Notes: a model not told the origin generated them from the sequence alone. Shown: positions 18,478 to 28,145, counted from the first letter of the stretch. The stretch: 64,000 nt of DNA from Sphingomonas sp. UNC305MFCol5.2 (GCF_000712135.1 NZ_JOOE01000004.1:436501-500500); one strand, 5' to 3'. Translations and numbers: made by a program.

Positions 18478-19205
18478 CCGACACGCCTCCGCTCTACCAG
18501 GCGATCCGCAACGCGATCGAAAGCCGGATCATGTCGGGCGCGCTGCGGCCCGGCGACCGTATTCCGTTCGAGCACGAGCTGATGGCGGAATATGGCTGCT
18601 CGCGCATGACGGTGAACAAGGCGCTGTCGGGGCTGGCCAGTGCCGGGCTGATCTCGCGCCAGCGCCGGCGAGGCTCGTTCGTGATGCGCCCGCGTATCCA
18701 TATGGCGGCGTTGCAGATCCCCGACATTCGCGAGGAGATCGAACAGCGCGGCCAAGCCTACGCGCTGCGATTGATCGGCCGGACTAGTCTCGACGCGGAC
18801 GCCGCAAGCGATGCTCGGTTGCGCCTGTCGTCCGGCGGCAAATTGCTGTCGCTCCAGTGCCTGCACCTCGCCGACGGGCGGCCCTATGCAGTCGAGGATC
18901 GGTTGATCAATCTCGCCGCCGTGCCAGCGGCACGTGACGCCGACTTCTCCGTGGACCCGCCGGGGAGCTGGCTGCTCGCGCATGTTCCCTGGACCGAGGC
19001 GGAGCATCGTATCACCGCCGCAGCAGCGGGGGAGGCGGCTGCCTTGCTCGAAGTGCCTGCGGACAAGCCGTGCCTCGTGCTCGAGCGCTGGACGTGGCGC
19101 GAGAGGGAATCGATCACCTATGTCCGAACGGTCTTCCACGGCGACAATTTCGACCTGACCGCGCGGTTCGCGTCGCGGGCGGCGAGGAGCCCGGCCGCCG
19201 ATTGA
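18474..19205 (+). CDS. hutC: Histidine utilisation repressor, GntR family
   Basis: GntR/HutC-subfamily transcription regulator, 243 residues. Winged HTH at about 5-70: YQAIRNAIESRIMSGALRPGDRIP, then YGCSRMTVNKALSGLASAGLISRQRRRGSFV. The C-terminal UTRA ligand domain ends WRERESITYVRTVFHGDNFDLTARF, close to known HutC proteins. In relatives urocanate is the inducer. Start is GTG at 18474, overlapping the hutF stop. Probable target is the palindrome at 17069-17084. Confidence 0.93.
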   Translation: MTDTPPLYQAIRNAIESRIMSGALRPGDRIPFEHELMAEYGCSRMTVNKALSGLASAGLISRQRRRGSFVMRPRIHMAALQIPDIREEIEQRGQAYALRLIGRTSLDADAASDARLRLSSGGKLLSLQCLHLADGRPYAVEDRLINLAAVPAARDADFSVDPPGSWLLAHVPWTEAEHRITAAAAGEAAALLEVPADKPCLVLERWTWRERESITYVRTVFHGDNFDLTARFASRAARSPAAD

Positions 19206-19283
19206 TCGCGTCCGGACGCGCTTCCGGCAACGTCTCACGGCGGGACAGAACCCCGATTTCCTCCTGCGGACCGGCTTTAATCC

Positions 19284-19301
19284 GATTGGTCTGACGATTG
19301 G
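19284..19301 (+). promoter_or_regulatory. Direct repeat in the 270-base gap before the receptor gene
   Basis: The 19206-19476 gap holds GATTGG-TCTGAC-GATTGG, two direct repeats 12 bases apart. The left part TTGGTCTGAC resembles half of the TGGTC/GACCA sites of some GntR regulators, but the right half does not complete the palindrome. No HutC-type box is present here. I see nothing else in this gap except the AGGAGG-like stretch at 19365 and the GGGAGAGGGG ribosome site just before 19477. Confidence 0.3.
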
Positions 19302-19476
19302 CTTGCGCCGAGTGGAAAAATGGGTAATTCTAAAAGCTGAAGTCACGTTCCATATTGTGGGAGAACAGGAGGAGCAACCTCCGGCACCCCGCAAAAGGCG
19401 TCCGGTCGCGGGGACAGCAACAACCCTGAGACTCGCTCCGGATGACCGCGTGAGCACGGTGGGAGAGGGGAAAATC

Positions 19477-22400
19477 ATGTCTAATCGATCGAATCTGCGC
19501 GCTCGCATCGGCGCGACTGCGTCCTGGACGGTGCTGGGGCTGGCGCTGGTCTGTGGCGGCCAGGCAATGGCGCAGACGGCGCCCGCAGCCGGCGAACAGG
19601 TGGCGCCGTCAGCCGAGGACGTCGTCCCTTCCGAGAACGAAGATGCGATCATCGTCGTCGGTTCGCGTGCCAGCCAGCAATCGGCCAACAATCGCAAGAA
19701 GAACGCCAAGACGGCGACCGACTCGATCGTTGCCGACGACGTCGGTTCCTTCCCCGACCGCAACGTCAACGAAGCGATCTCGCGCATCCCGGGCGTCGCG
19801 CTCGGCCGCAATGAGTTCGGCGAAGGCGACAGCGTCACCGTGCGCGGCAATGGCCCCGATCTCACCCGGGTCGAACTCGACGGGATCGGTGTGCAGAGCA
19901 CCACGGCGCTCGCACTAGGGACGAGCCGCAGCGCGGATCTGCGCGAGCTCCCAGCCGAGTTGATCAAGAGCGTCGACGTGGTCAAGGGTTCGACCGCCGA
20001 CATGACCGAGGGTTCGCTGGGCGGAACCGTTCAGATCAGGACCCGCACCGGCCTCGATTTCAAAAAGCCTTATTTCTCGCTCCGCGCCGGCGCCGGACAG
20101 AATTCGCTCGGCAGGGATTGGACCCCCGACTTCAACGCCGTCGCCGCGCACAAATTCTTCAACGATCGACTTGGCGTGATCGTCAGCGGTACTTATTCCA
20201 AGATCCAGAACGACGGCCACGGCTATGAGCAGACGACGTCCAACAACCGTGGTTTTGCGCGCCTTTTCGATTTCGACAATTCGCCTGAAAAGACGTTCAG
20301 CTTCAATCCGGCGACGGTCGGGACCGACGCGGCGGACGTTGCTTTCGCCAACAGCACCGCGCCTGACGGCACCACGCTCACCCCGCGCGAATTGGTGACG
20401 CTCGCCGCCGGCGCGACCAGCAAGGCCCAGTGCCTCTCGATCTTCCCATATCTCCCTCTGCAAACGGCGGGCAACGCCACGACCGCGGCACGCGTCCAGC
20501 AGCGAACGCTGGAGCAGCAAACCTGCCTCAACCAGTGGAACGACGCCACGCCGTCACTGGTCCGCAACTTCATGAACACGCAGACCGACGAGCGCTATTC
20601 GGTCGATGCGCGGCTCGATTTCCGCGTGAACGACCAGTTGACCGTCTATGCCAAGGCGACGCGCGCGGATCGCCAGGTCCATGACCAGAACCGCAGCCGC
20701 AACCCGGTAAGCCTGTTCAACCAGAATATTGCCGGTACCTTCAGCGATTCGACCACAGGCAATCCGCGCACGCGTACCGTCAATGCCAACGCGCCTGCCG
20801 GATATAGTCTGTTCGACCCTGTCTACGGCCTCAATGTCGTCAGTACCGGCAGCGGCAACTCCCTGATCAGCGTTCCCGTCGCGGGGCAAGTCTTGAACGT
20901 CGTGCCCGGCAGCGTGGTGGTGGATGCCAATCACAACGTCACCCAGATGACGCTGACCAACAATTCGGTGAGCATCGACCAGATCGAGAACCACATCGAC
21001 ACCAAGACAAAGTATTATCAGGGCGGTGCCGAATATCGCGGCGAGCGGCTCGAGATCGATGCGATGGCAGGCATGACCAAGGCGACATCAGGTCGCGGCG
21101 ACATGCGCACTTCGCGCTCCTACGCTTATGGCGCTGCGACGCTGACGCTTCAGCCCAACGGACTCTACGACGTCGCTCTCCCGGCCAATTACGACGACAC
21201 CAATCCTGCGAACTTCGTCCAGTTGCGCCCGCCCGCATGCATCGGCACTGGGACGGCGCCGACCTGCGTCGGCCAGAGCGCCGTCACGGCCGGGCCCAAC
21301 GCGCCGGCAAGTCCCGCTTATACAGTCGGGCAGTTGCCCCTGACCACGCCGAGCTTCGGCGTTTCCTATTCGCCGGCGCTAGGCGAATCGTCTGAACGGA
21401 TCGCCAAGCTCGACCTGCGCTACGACACGCGGGACTGGCTGCCGTTCATCACCAAATTCTCGGTCGGCGGCATGTATCGCAAGAACAAGTCCGAGCGCTG
21501 GGGCGGTGGCGGGTACGTAGTATCCTCGGCTGTGGGCACCTTCGGAACAGCCGGTTATGTCCCCGCGGTCGTCGTACCCACGGCCAACGTGCGCGGCACG
21601 CTGCGTGCTTGCCAGCCCACCGCGACATCGACGGTATCGTGCAATTACGGCTTCGTGCCGTCGACGAACCCTTCCAACATTCGCTCGGGCGTGGATACGC
21701 TGACCCCGGCCGATCTCATCGCGCTGTTCACCAAGACGCTCGAGCCCAGCGGCTCGCAATATTTCGGCGACCTGCCCAATCGCGGCACGCTGCCGGACGC
21801 GTGGCAGGGCATCCGTACCGACGAGTTGTTCGACGCGCTCGGCGCGAAGGACTTCATGAATTACGATTGCCTCAAGACTTGCATGGGCAGCGACGGCAAG
21901 ATGTACGACCAGCCGGCGACGCGGGTGCAGGAGACGATCAAGAACGTCTATGCGATGTTCGATTTCGAGCAGAAGCTGCCCCTGGGGCTGGTTTTCAACG
22001 GCAATGTCGGTGTGCGCGGCGTGTTTGCCAATGTGACCGGCACGTCGCTGCTCACGCTGAACAGCATCCGCAAGGGGCCCGCCTTCAATCCTCTCGATCC
22101 CAACAATGCCGGCGGTATCATCACCCAGACGTTCATCGCCAACACTTCGGTCAATGCCAGCACCCGGGATTGGCTGCCCAGCGTCAACCTCAATCTCTGG
22201 GGCTTCAACGAGTCGGTCGTGTTGCGCCTCTATGGCGGCAAGACCGTCGCGCGACCGTCGATGGGCAATCTCATCGCGGGCGGCACGTGCACGATCGACC
22301 AGCGCGCGATCGATGCCGACGGCGACGATATCTTCGGCTGCACCGGCCGCATCGGCAATCCGGGCCTGAAGCCGTTTACCGCGTGGAGCTACAACGCCAG

Positions 22401-23169
22401 CCTCGAATGGTATCCAAACGCGGACACGATGTTCTCGGCGACGTACGGCAAGCTCGACGTCAAGATCGGCAACCCGCTTCAGGTGACCAAGACCGCGCGG
22501 CCCTTCGCAGGGAGCAACGGAACAGATCCCGGCACGGGCGAAGCGCTTTCGGATATCGAGTTCGCCTATCCCACTTATGAAAACGGACCGGGTTACAAGC
22601 GTTCGATCTGGGAATTCTCCGCCAAAACCGCGTTCACCTTCCTGCCCTGGTTCCTGAAATACACCGGCGCCGATGCCAACTTCTCGATTCTGTCGTCGGC
22701 AGTGACGTCGGGGCAGCAGGATCCGCTGACCGGCGATGTCATGCTCCCGCCCGATGAATCGAAATATTATACCAACGCTTCGCTGTGGTACGATGACGGC
22801 AAGCTCAACATCCGGGTTGCGTATCAGAAACGCAGTGCACGGTTTAACTGCATCACGCCTTGCGGCGGCAACAATATCGACATCAACTATCCGGGCGAAC
22901 AATGGACCAACGTGCGCCTCGTCGGTCCGGGCTGGAATCCAGGCGTTCCGCGCTTCACGGACGGCAGCACGTTCATCGATGCCAAGATCTCGTACAACGT
23001 CACGCGAAACTTCCAGGTCTATGCCGAAGGCCGCAACATGCGGCGCGAGGCGCAAACGATCTCGACCGGCAGTTACGTGCCCTTCGAAGACGGTACTCCC
23101 AAGATCATGCGCCTGTCTTATGGCGGTCGGCGGATCATGACCGGCGTACGCCTCCAGTTCGGGAATTGA
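19477..23169 (+). CDS. TonB-dependent outer-membrane receptor
   Basis: A 1230-residue gated outer-membrane transporter. Signal peptide to about residue 33 (WTVLGLALVCGGQAMAQ), then a TonB-box-like DAIIVVGSRAS near 60, plug domain with VNEAISRIPGVALGRNEFGEGD, SVTVRGNGPDLTRVELDGIG, LIKSVDVVKGSTADMTEGSLGGTVQI, and a long barrel ending GGRRIMTGVRLQFGN. There is no FecA-type signalling domain. The style is the large Caulobacter/sphingomonad subclass that imports sugars, peptides or metal chelates. It follows hutC, so a histidine-related substrate is possible, but there is no HutC box before it. The start has a strong GGGAGAGG site. Confidence 0.94.
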   Translation: MSNRSNLRARIGATASWTVLGLALVCGGQAMAQTAPAAGEQVAPSAEDVVPSENEDAIIVVGSRASQQSANNRKKNAKTATDSIVADDVGSFPDRNVNEAISRIPGVALGRNEFGEGDSVTVRGNGPDLTRVELDGIGVQSTTALALGTSRSADLRELPAELIKSVDVVKGSTADMTEGSLGGTVQIRTRTGLDFKKPYFSLRAGAGQNSLGRDWTPDFNAVAAHKFFNDRLGVIVSGTYSKIQNDGHGYEQTTSNNRGFARLFDFDNSPEKTFSFNPATVGTDAADVAFANSTAPDGTTLTPRELVTLAAGATSKAQCLSIFPYLPLQTAGNATTAARVQQRTLEQQTCLNQWNDATPSLVRNFMNTQTDERYSVDARLDFRVNDQLTVYAKATRADRQVHDQNRSRNPVSLFNQNIAGTFSDSTTGNPRTRTVNANAPAGYSLFDPVYGLNVVSTGSGNSLISVPVAGQVLNVVPGSVVVDANHNVTQMTLTNNSVSIDQIENHIDTKTKYYQGGAEYRGERLEIDAMAGMTKATSGRGDMRTSRSYAYGAATLTLQPNGLYDVALPANYDDTNPANFVQLRPPACIGTGTAPTCVGQSAVTAGPNAPASPAYTVGQLPLTTPSFGVSYSPALGESSERIAKLDLRYDTRDWLPFITKFSVGGMYRKNKSERWGGGGYVVSSAVGTFGTAGYVPAVVVPTANVRGTLRACQPTATSTVSCNYGFVPSTNPSNIRSGVDTLTPADLIALFTKTLEPSGSQYFGDLPNRGTLPDAWQGIRTDELFDALGAKDFMNYDCLKTCMGSDGKMYDQPATRVQETIKNVYAMFDFEQKLPLGLVFNGNVGVRGVFANVTGTSLLTLNSIRKGPAFNPLDPNNAGGIITQTFIANTSVNASTRDWLPSVNLNLWGFNESVVLRLYGGKTVARPSMGNLIAGGTCTIDQRAIDADGDDIFGCTGRIGNPGLKPFTAWSYNASLEWYPNADTMFSATYGKLDVKIGNPLQVTKTARPFAGSNGTDPGTGEALSDIEFAYPTYENGPGYKRSIWEFSAKTAFTFLPWFLKYTGADANFSILSSAVTSGQQDPLTGDVMLPPDESKYYTNASLWYDDGKLNIRVAYQKRSARFNCITPCGGNNIDINYPGEQWTNVRLVGPGWNPGVPRFTDGSTFIDAKISYNVTRNFQVYAEGRNMRREAQTISTGSYVPFEDGTPKIMRLSYGGRRIMTGVRLQFGN

Positions 23170-23177
23170 TGTCCGGT

Positions 23178-23199
23178 GGCCGTCCCTTCGGGGACGGCC
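23178..23199 (+). terminator. UUCG-loop hairpin after the receptor gene
   Basis: GGCCGTCCC-TTCG-GGGACGGCC is a perfect 9-base stem with a stable UUCG loop, 9 bases after the receptor stop. There is no T-run, so it may only reduce readthrough or protect the mRNA 3' end and lower expression of the two following genes. Confidence 0.55.
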
Positions 23200-23245
23200 G
23201 CTGCCCGCGCTTGATCTGGCCGCGGCCTTGGCCGACAAGGTTGCG

Positions 23246-24007
23246 ATGAGCGGACTTCCCGGCAGCGCATTGGCCGACGGCGCCGAGCTGTTGCTCCATC
23301 GCCTCGGTCGGTCGCCGCTCGGCGCCGTCGAGATCGCCCGTCCGTCGCTTGACGATCTGCCCTATCGCGACCTGGTCCGCGCATTGCTCCGCGCGCCAGG
23401 GTTCAGGCTCGACTTCAACCGGCTCGAGCCCGATGCGGCGATGGCGATGGTGTCGAGCCAGCTATTCGGGCCCGGCGCATTCGCGCGCGAGAACGAACTG
23501 CTTGCCCGGGAGATCGCTGCCTTGGCCGGTTTGGTCGGCGGACTGGTCGAGGCGCGCCCCGCGATTGCGATCCGCACCTATTTCGCCCCCGGCGATCTCG
23601 TCTGGCACGTCGATCGCGTCAACGAACGTCGGGCATTCCGTCTCGTCTGGCCGCTCGGCCGCCCCGCCGGCATGTGGCTCACCCCGGCCGACAATATCCA
23701 GGCCGATATCTACCGCGCCTATATGCACCGCGAATTCCCGCTGCTGGGCCAGATGGACACCAGGGTGATGCGCACCGGCGCCCCCGTGGAGGCACTATGG
23801 GCGCACCGCCCGGTGCAGCTGGCGGCGATGGTCTCGGGCCGGTTTCCGTTCCTGATCGATCCGGACAAGGAAGTTGAAGTCACTCCCGGTGCCGCGAGCA
23901 TTCACCGCGTCCAGACTCCGGCGCAGGCTGGCGCGTGGCATCGTTCGTCCTGGGCGAACCGCGATGCGCCGGGGCTGCAGATCGTGATCACGGCGGCGGC
24001 GGACTGA
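23246..24007 (+). CDS. DUF1826-like protein, possible iron-dependent oxygenase
   Basis: A 253-residue cytoplasmic protein with no signal peptide. I recognise a pattern like DUF1826: TYFAPGDLVWHVDRVNERRAFRLVWPL in the middle (His121, Asp123) and AWHRSSWANRDAPGLQIVIT near the end (His232, Arg233). HxD followed by a distant His and Arg is also the layout of the metal site in Fe(II)/2-oxoglutarate enzymes, so iron binding is a reasonable but untested idea. ATG at 23246 follows AAGG at good spacing. The stop overlaps the next start as TGATG. It sits between the TonB receptor and an AKR-like gene, which suggests processing of the imported compound. Confidence 0.7.
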   Translation: MSGLPGSALADGAELLLHRLGRSPLGAVEIARPSLDDLPYRDLVRALLRAPGFRLDFNRLEPDAAMAMVSSQLFGPGAFARENELLAREIAALAGLVGGLVEARPAIAIRTYFAPGDLVWHVDRVNERRAFRLVWPLGRPAGMWLTPADNIQADIYRAYMHREFPLLGQMDTRVMRTGAPVEALWAHRPVQLAAMVSGRFPFLIDPDKEVEVTPGAASIHRVQTPAQAGAWHRSSWANRDAPGLQIVITAAAD

Positions 24008-24942
24008 TGCGGTTTCGCCGCCTCGGCCGAATCGGACTCGACATATCCGAGCTTAGCCTCGGCACTTCGGCGCTGGCGGCTGCGGCACGGAGCGACATCG
24101 CGGAGGCGAGCGCAATGGTCGCGCTGGCGCTCGATCATGGAGTCAACGCCATCGAGATCGGCGCCGGAAACGACGCGTCGGTGAGGCTGCTCGGCGATGT
24201 GCTGAGGCGCGAGAATGCCGGGAACCGCGTCCATGTCTTTGCGCGTGCCACGTCGCTGGTCCCCTTCGACCTTCCCTCGCCGCATGTCCCCGTCGACGAC
24301 GCCTATCCTGGACGGCACCTCCGCGCCGAGACCGAGGCATTGCTCTCGACCTTGGGCGTCGAGCGGCTGGCACTCCAGCAGCTCCATGCCTGGTGCCCCG
24401 AATGGCAGCACGAAGGCGATTGGCTGGAGACGCTCGACCGGCTTCGCGCGGAAGGCAAGATCGCGGGGCTCGGCGTGTCGCTGTTCGATCACGACGTGAC
24501 GGCCGGGTTCGAGATCGTCGCCAGCGGGCTGATCGACGCCGTGCAGGCAATGTACAATATTTTCGACCCGGCTCCGGCCAAGACGCTGTTCCCGCTCTGC
24601 CAGAAGCACGATGTCGGCGTCATCGCCCGCTCGGCGCTTTATTATGGTGCGCTGGGTGGCACGCTGGACTTCGCCCCTGACGACTGGCGACGCGTCTATT
24701 TCTTCGACGCGCACCGGCACGAGACCGGGGAGCGCGTGGAGCGGCTGAGGGCCGAAGTGACGCCCGATCGTTCGGTTGCCGACACGGCGCTGCGCTTTTC
24801 CCTGTCGCACCCTGCGGTCTCGACTGTGGCGGTGGGGATGCGCAACCGCGCGCAGCTCGAGGCGAACCTGCAGGCAGTGCTGGCCGGCCCGCTCGACGCC
24901 GACCGCCGCGCCGCGCTCGCAGGGCATGCATGGCTATGCTGA
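24007..24942 (+). CDS. Aldo/keto reductase-like protein with degenerate active site
   Basis: A 311-residue TIM-barrel protein with clear AKR architecture: MRFRRLGRIGLDISELSLGTSAL at the start, HLRAETEALLSTLGVERLALQQLHAW, LRAEGKIAGLGVSLFD, and C-terminal RFSLSHPAVSTVAVGMRNRAQLEANL. The normal catalytic set Asp-Tyr-Lys-His is mostly gone: the Asp position is Glu50 (NAIEIGAGND), the Tyr position is about Asn55, the Lys region reads VFARATSL, and only His127 remains. It may be a non-reductase, regulatory or isomerase-type AKR. Coupled to the gene upstream by TGATG. Confidence 0.85.
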   Translation: MRFRRLGRIGLDISELSLGTSALAAAARSDIAEASAMVALALDHGVNAIEIGAGNDASVRLLGDVLRRENAGNRVHVFARATSLVPFDLPSPHVPVDDAYPGRHLRAETEALLSTLGVERLALQQLHAWCPEWQHEGDWLETLDRLRAEGKIAGLGVSLFDHDVTAGFEIVASGLIDAVQAMYNIFDPAPAKTLFPLCQKHDVGVIARSALYYGALGGTLDFAPDDWRRVYFFDAHRHETGERVERLRAEVTPDRSVADTALRFSLSHPAVSTVAVGMRNRAQLEANLQAVLAGPLDADRRAALAGHAWLC

Positions 24943-24955
24943 GCGGATTGCGCTT

Positions 24956-26506
24956 ATGGTGCGCGCCGCAATGACTTTCTTCGAGAGCCTCGTCGCACTC
25001 TTGCTGATGGCGGTCGTGCTGCTGCAAGTCGCACGACGGACGCCGATTCCCTATCCGACGATGCTCGCGACAGCCGGGGTGATCGTCGCTCTGGTGCCGG
25101 GCAGCCCGGCGATCGCACTCGAAGGCCATACCGCGCTGGCGCTGTTCATCGCGCCCGTCCTGCTCGACGCCGCGTTCGATTTCCCTCTGGCCGCGATCCG
25201 CCGGCTCTGGCGCCCATTGGTCGCGCTCGCAGTGGTGGCCGTGCTGCTGACCACGGCGGTGGTGGCGTGGATCGGCTGGATGTTTGCCGGACTGCCGATC
25301 GCCGCCGCGATCACGCTCGGTGCGATCGTCGCCCCGCCCGATGCCGCCGCCGCGACGACCGTGCTTCGATCGGCCTCGCTCCCCCGCCGAGCGGTGCAGG
25401 AGCTCACCGGCGAGAGCCTGCTCAACGACGCCACCGCGCTGCTGCTGTTCGGCGCCGCGGTGGCGATCCAGAGCCATGGCGGGATCGACGGCGGCGTCGC
25501 GCTCCGGCTCGGCTTCGCCGTGCCCGGCGGGATCGCGCTCGGGCTCGCCTGCGCCTGGCTGTTCCAGTTCATCATCCCGTACACGCGCAGCTCGTTCGGA
25601 GGGAATCTGCTCGAGTTCGTCAACACCTTCCTCGCCTGGCTGCTCGCCGAGCGGCTCGGACTGTCGGCGGTGCTGTGCGTGGTGACGATGGCGATGTTCA
25701 TCGCCAACAGCCCGCGCATGCAGATCGACGCGCGCAACCGCATCCAGTCCTTTGCGGTGTGGGGCGTCGCGGTGTTCGTGCTCAATGTCGTCGCCTTCCT
25801 GCTGATGGGGATGCAGGCGCGCGCGATCATCGGGGGGATGAGTCCCGGGCGGCTTCGCGAGGCGGCGGGGGTCGCGGCGATGGTGGTTGCCGGCGTGGTG
25901 GTGACGCGGCTCGTCTGGGTGCTGGTCTATAACCGGCTGTCGGCGCGGTACAGATGGCTGCGCGACGCCGAGCCGGCGAGCCTTGCGCAAGGCGTGGTGA
26001 TCGGCTGGTGCGGGATGCGCGGGCTGGTCACGCTGGCGACTGCATTCGCATTGCCTTCCGATTTTCCGCAGCGCGATCTCATCACCTTGTCGGCCTTCGC
26101 GGTGGTGCTGGCGACTCTGGTGGTGCAGGGGCTCACGCTCACGCCGCTGATCCGGCTGCTCGGGCTGGGCAGCGGCGATGATCGAGAGGAGCACCGGGCC
26201 GCCGAGCGCGCGCTCGGCGATGCCGCGCTGGCGGCGGTTGCCGGCGCCGAGGGCCGCATCGCCGACGAGGTCCGGCGCCAGTTCGAGATCGACCGCGCGG
26301 CGATCGAGGGCGGCGAGGCCTGTGGCGATTTCAACCAACGCCGGCAGCTCAAGCTCAAGGCGATAACCGCACAGCGCGAACGGCTCCGCAAGTTGCGCGA
26401 CGAGGACGCGATCGGCGCGGAAGCGTTCGAGCGGCTGCAGGAGGAGCTGGACTGGCGCGAGCTGGCGGTCGGCCCCGCCGGGCGGCGGACGATCGAGGAA
26501 GGCTAG
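24956..26506 (+). CDS. Cation:proton antiporter, CPA1 family
   Basis: A 516-residue inner-membrane protein with about 12 membrane helices followed by a roughly 95-residue charged cytoplasmic tail. Family motifs: ITLGAIVAPPDAAAATTVLR (the Asp-containing ion site, with APPD in place of the more usual ATDP) and QELTGESLLNDATALLLFG. It exchanges H+ for Na+ or another cation and may serve pH or salt homeostasis. Start ATG at 24956 has a weak ribosome site; ATG at 24971 is an alternative. It follows the AKR gene by 13 bases and may share its transcript. Confidence 0.9.
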   Translation: MVRAAMTFFESLVALLLMAVVLLQVARRTPIPYPTMLATAGVIVALVPGSPAIALEGHTALALFIAPVLLDAAFDFPLAAIRRLWRPLVALAVVAVLLTTAVVAWIGWMFAGLPIAAAITLGAIVAPPDAAAATTVLRSASLPRRAVQELTGESLLNDATALLLFGAAVAIQSHGGIDGGVALRLGFAVPGGIALGLACAWLFQFIIPYTRSSFGGNLLEFVNTFLAWLLAERLGLSAVLCVVTMAMFIANSPRMQIDARNRIQSFAVWGVAVFVLNVVAFLLMGMQARAIIGGMSPGRLREAAGVAAMVVAGVVVTRLVWVLVYNRLSARYRWLRDAEPASLAQGVVIGWCGMRGLVTLATAFALPSDFPQRDLITLSAFAVVLATLVVQGLTLTPLIRLLGLGSGDDREEHRAAERALGDAALAAVAGAEGRIADEVRRQFEIDRAAIEGGEACGDFNQRRQLKLKAITAQRERLRKLRDEDAIGAEAFERLQEELDWRELAVGPAGRRTIEEG

Positions 26507-26532
26507 GGCGTATCGACTTCAGCCGCGAAACT

Positions 26533-26553
26533 CCCCTCCCTTGCAGGGAGGGG
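26533..26553. terminator. Hairpin between convergent genes
   Basis: CCCCTCCC-TTGCA-GGGAGGGG, an 8-base perfect stem between the antiporter (+) and acetyltransferase (-). It shares the cccctccc arm with the larger repeat elements at 2505 and 60897, so it may be a reduced copy. Flanking cgtatcgacttcagc and gctgatgtcgac are partly inverted too. Confidence 0.6.
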
Positions 26554-26571
26554 AAGCTGATGTCGACATGC

Positions 26572-27027
26572 TTACACCACCCGCGACATGAACCGGCTGA
26601 ACGGGTCTTCCCTATAGTCGGCGAAGGGGCCGCAATCGGTGAAGCCGAACTGGCGATAAAGCGCGTAGGCCGGCTCGAACGCCTCGCCCGATCCGGTCTC
26701 TAGGCTGAGGCGCTTATAGCCCCGCGCGCGGGCGACGCCGAGGATGTGCGAGACCAGCGAGGCGCCGGTGCCGCGCCGCAGATGCTGCTCGGACGTCCGC
26801 ATCGACTTGATCTCGCCATGCTCCGCATCGAGCTGCCTGAGTGCGCCGCAGCCGAGCAGGTCCGCGCCGTCCCAGGCCGACCAGAAGGTCACGTCGGGCG
26901 CGCGCAATCCCGACAAGTCGAGGAAATGACAGCTGTCCTTCGGCGAATTCGCGAGCATCCCCGCGAAATGCACGTTGAGCAAAGCGACGACCTGCGGGTC
27001 GTCCAGTCCCCCCTCGCGTATCTCCAT
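26572..27027 (-). CDS. GNAT-family N-acetyltransferase
   Basis: A 151-residue single GNAT domain. [21 protein letters not shown] is the first strand and helix, GEIKSMRTSEQHLRRGTGASLVSHIL is the CoA-binding motif (R-x-x-G-x-G/A form RRGTGA), and LYRQFGFTDCGPFADY is the usual C-terminal motif with DPFSRFMSRVV. It resembles the YsnE-type acetyltransferases. Substrate unknown. The start overlaps the stop of the M14 gene by one base (TGATG), so the two are coupled. Confidence 0.88.
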   Translation of the reverse strand: MEIREGGLDDPQVVALLNVHFAGMLANSPKDSCHFLDLSGLRAPDVTFWSAWDGADLLGCGALRQLDAEHGEIKSMRTSEQHLRRGTGASLVSHILGVARARGYKRLSLETGSGEAFEPAYALYRQFGFTDCGPFADYREDPFSRFMSRVV

Positions 27028-28145
27028 CAGATTTCGTCGATCATGCCGGCGAGCGTGTCGAGACAGGCGTGCGCGAGGACCTTGCAGCGCGCGGGCGACC
27101 AGCCGAATTCGGAGTCCGCATTGGCGTCGTGGTCCTTGAACGGCATCTCCAGCGTCATCGAAACGGCGCCGTACCGCTCGGCGAGCTGGTTCGTCGACAT
27201 CGACAGATTGGCCTTGCCCGGCGGCGACTTCTCATAGCCGAGATCGAGCTGGAATTCGGGCGTGGTCTCCGCCAGGCGACGCGCGAAATTGTAGAATTTC
27301 TCGCCCAAAGCATCGGTCCAGCTCGGGATTCCTTCGAAACCCGCGAGGAAATTGGCGGGGATCGCCTCGTCGCCATGGACATCCATTGCGAAATCGACAC
27401 CGGTCTCGTCCATGCGATTGCGCACGACGAGGACTTCGGGGCTCTTCTCGGGCGTGGGCGAATGCCATTCGCGGTTGAGGTTGATGCCCGCGGCGTTGGT
27501 CCGCAGATGCCCGCGGCGCGATCCGTCGGGGTTCATGTTCGGCACGATGTGGAAGGTCGCCTTCTCGCGCAGCGCATAAGTGGTGCGATCGTCCAGATCG
27601 ATCAGCTTCTCGAGCGCGCCTTCCATCCACCATTCGGCCATCGTCTCGCCGGGATGCTGGCGGGCATAGAGCCAGACCTGCTTCGGGCCCTTGCCAAGGC
27701 TCAGGCAGTCGATCGGCTGGCCGTCGAGAGTCACGCCCAATTCGCGGTGCGACACGCCCGGCTGCGCGGCCATGCGCGTCACCAGATCGTGGTGCCGCTC
27801 CATCGAATAGGGCGCGAAATAGGCGAACCAGACGATGTCCGAATCGATCGCCCGCGTGAAGCTGAGCACGCCGTCGGCATAATCGGTGTCGGTGGTCCGC
27901 CAGTGGGCGCGATCAATGCTCCATCGCGCCCGATAGCCCGGCCAGCCGAACGGATAGGCCGCGCCGCCGGCATTGAGGATGCGGAAGGTGAGCGTGCGCC
28001 CCTTCGCTCCTGCCAGCCGGAAATGGAACCACTGGTAGAAATCGGACAGATGATCGGTGACGATCTCGAGGTCGACCCGGTCGCCCTCCACTGCCACCAC
28101 GCGGATATTGCCGCCGTCGAATGCGGCGTTGATCTGGATGCTCAT
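27027..28145 (-). CDS. M14 carboxypeptidase, cytosolic carboxypeptidase-like
   Basis: A 372-residue zinc carboxypeptidase without a signal peptide. An N-terminal beta-sandwich (residues 1-115, including [19 protein letters not shown]) precedes the catalytic domain, the layout of M14D cytosolic carboxypeptidases. Zinc site: [14 protein letters not shown] (HPGE) and later [14 protein letters not shown] (His). [25 protein letters not shown] binds substrate carboxylate, and [10 protein letters not shown] carries the catalytic Glu. Bacterial relatives may trim C-terminal residues from cytosolic proteins or peptides; natural targets are unknown. Linked by 4-base overlap to the lipoprotein gene upstream. 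Confidence 0.9.
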   Translation of the reverse strand: MSIQINAAFDGGNIRVVAVEGDRVDLEIVTDHLSDFYQWFHFRLAGAKGRTLTFRILNAGGAAYPFGWPGYRARWSIDRAHWRTTDTDYADGVLSFTRAIDSDIVWFAYFAPYSMERHHDLVTRMAAQPGVSHRELGVTLDGQPIDCLSLGKGPKQVWLYARQHPGETMAEWWMEGALEKLIDLDDRTTYALREKATFHIVPNMNPDGSRRGHLRTNAAGINLNREWHSPTPEKSPEVLVVRNRMDETGVDFAMDVHGDEAIPANFLAGFEGIPSWTDALGEKFYNFARRLAETTPEFQLDLGYEKSPPGKANLSMSTNQLAERYGAVSMTLEMPFKDHDANADSEFGWSPARCKVLAHACLDTLAGMIDEI

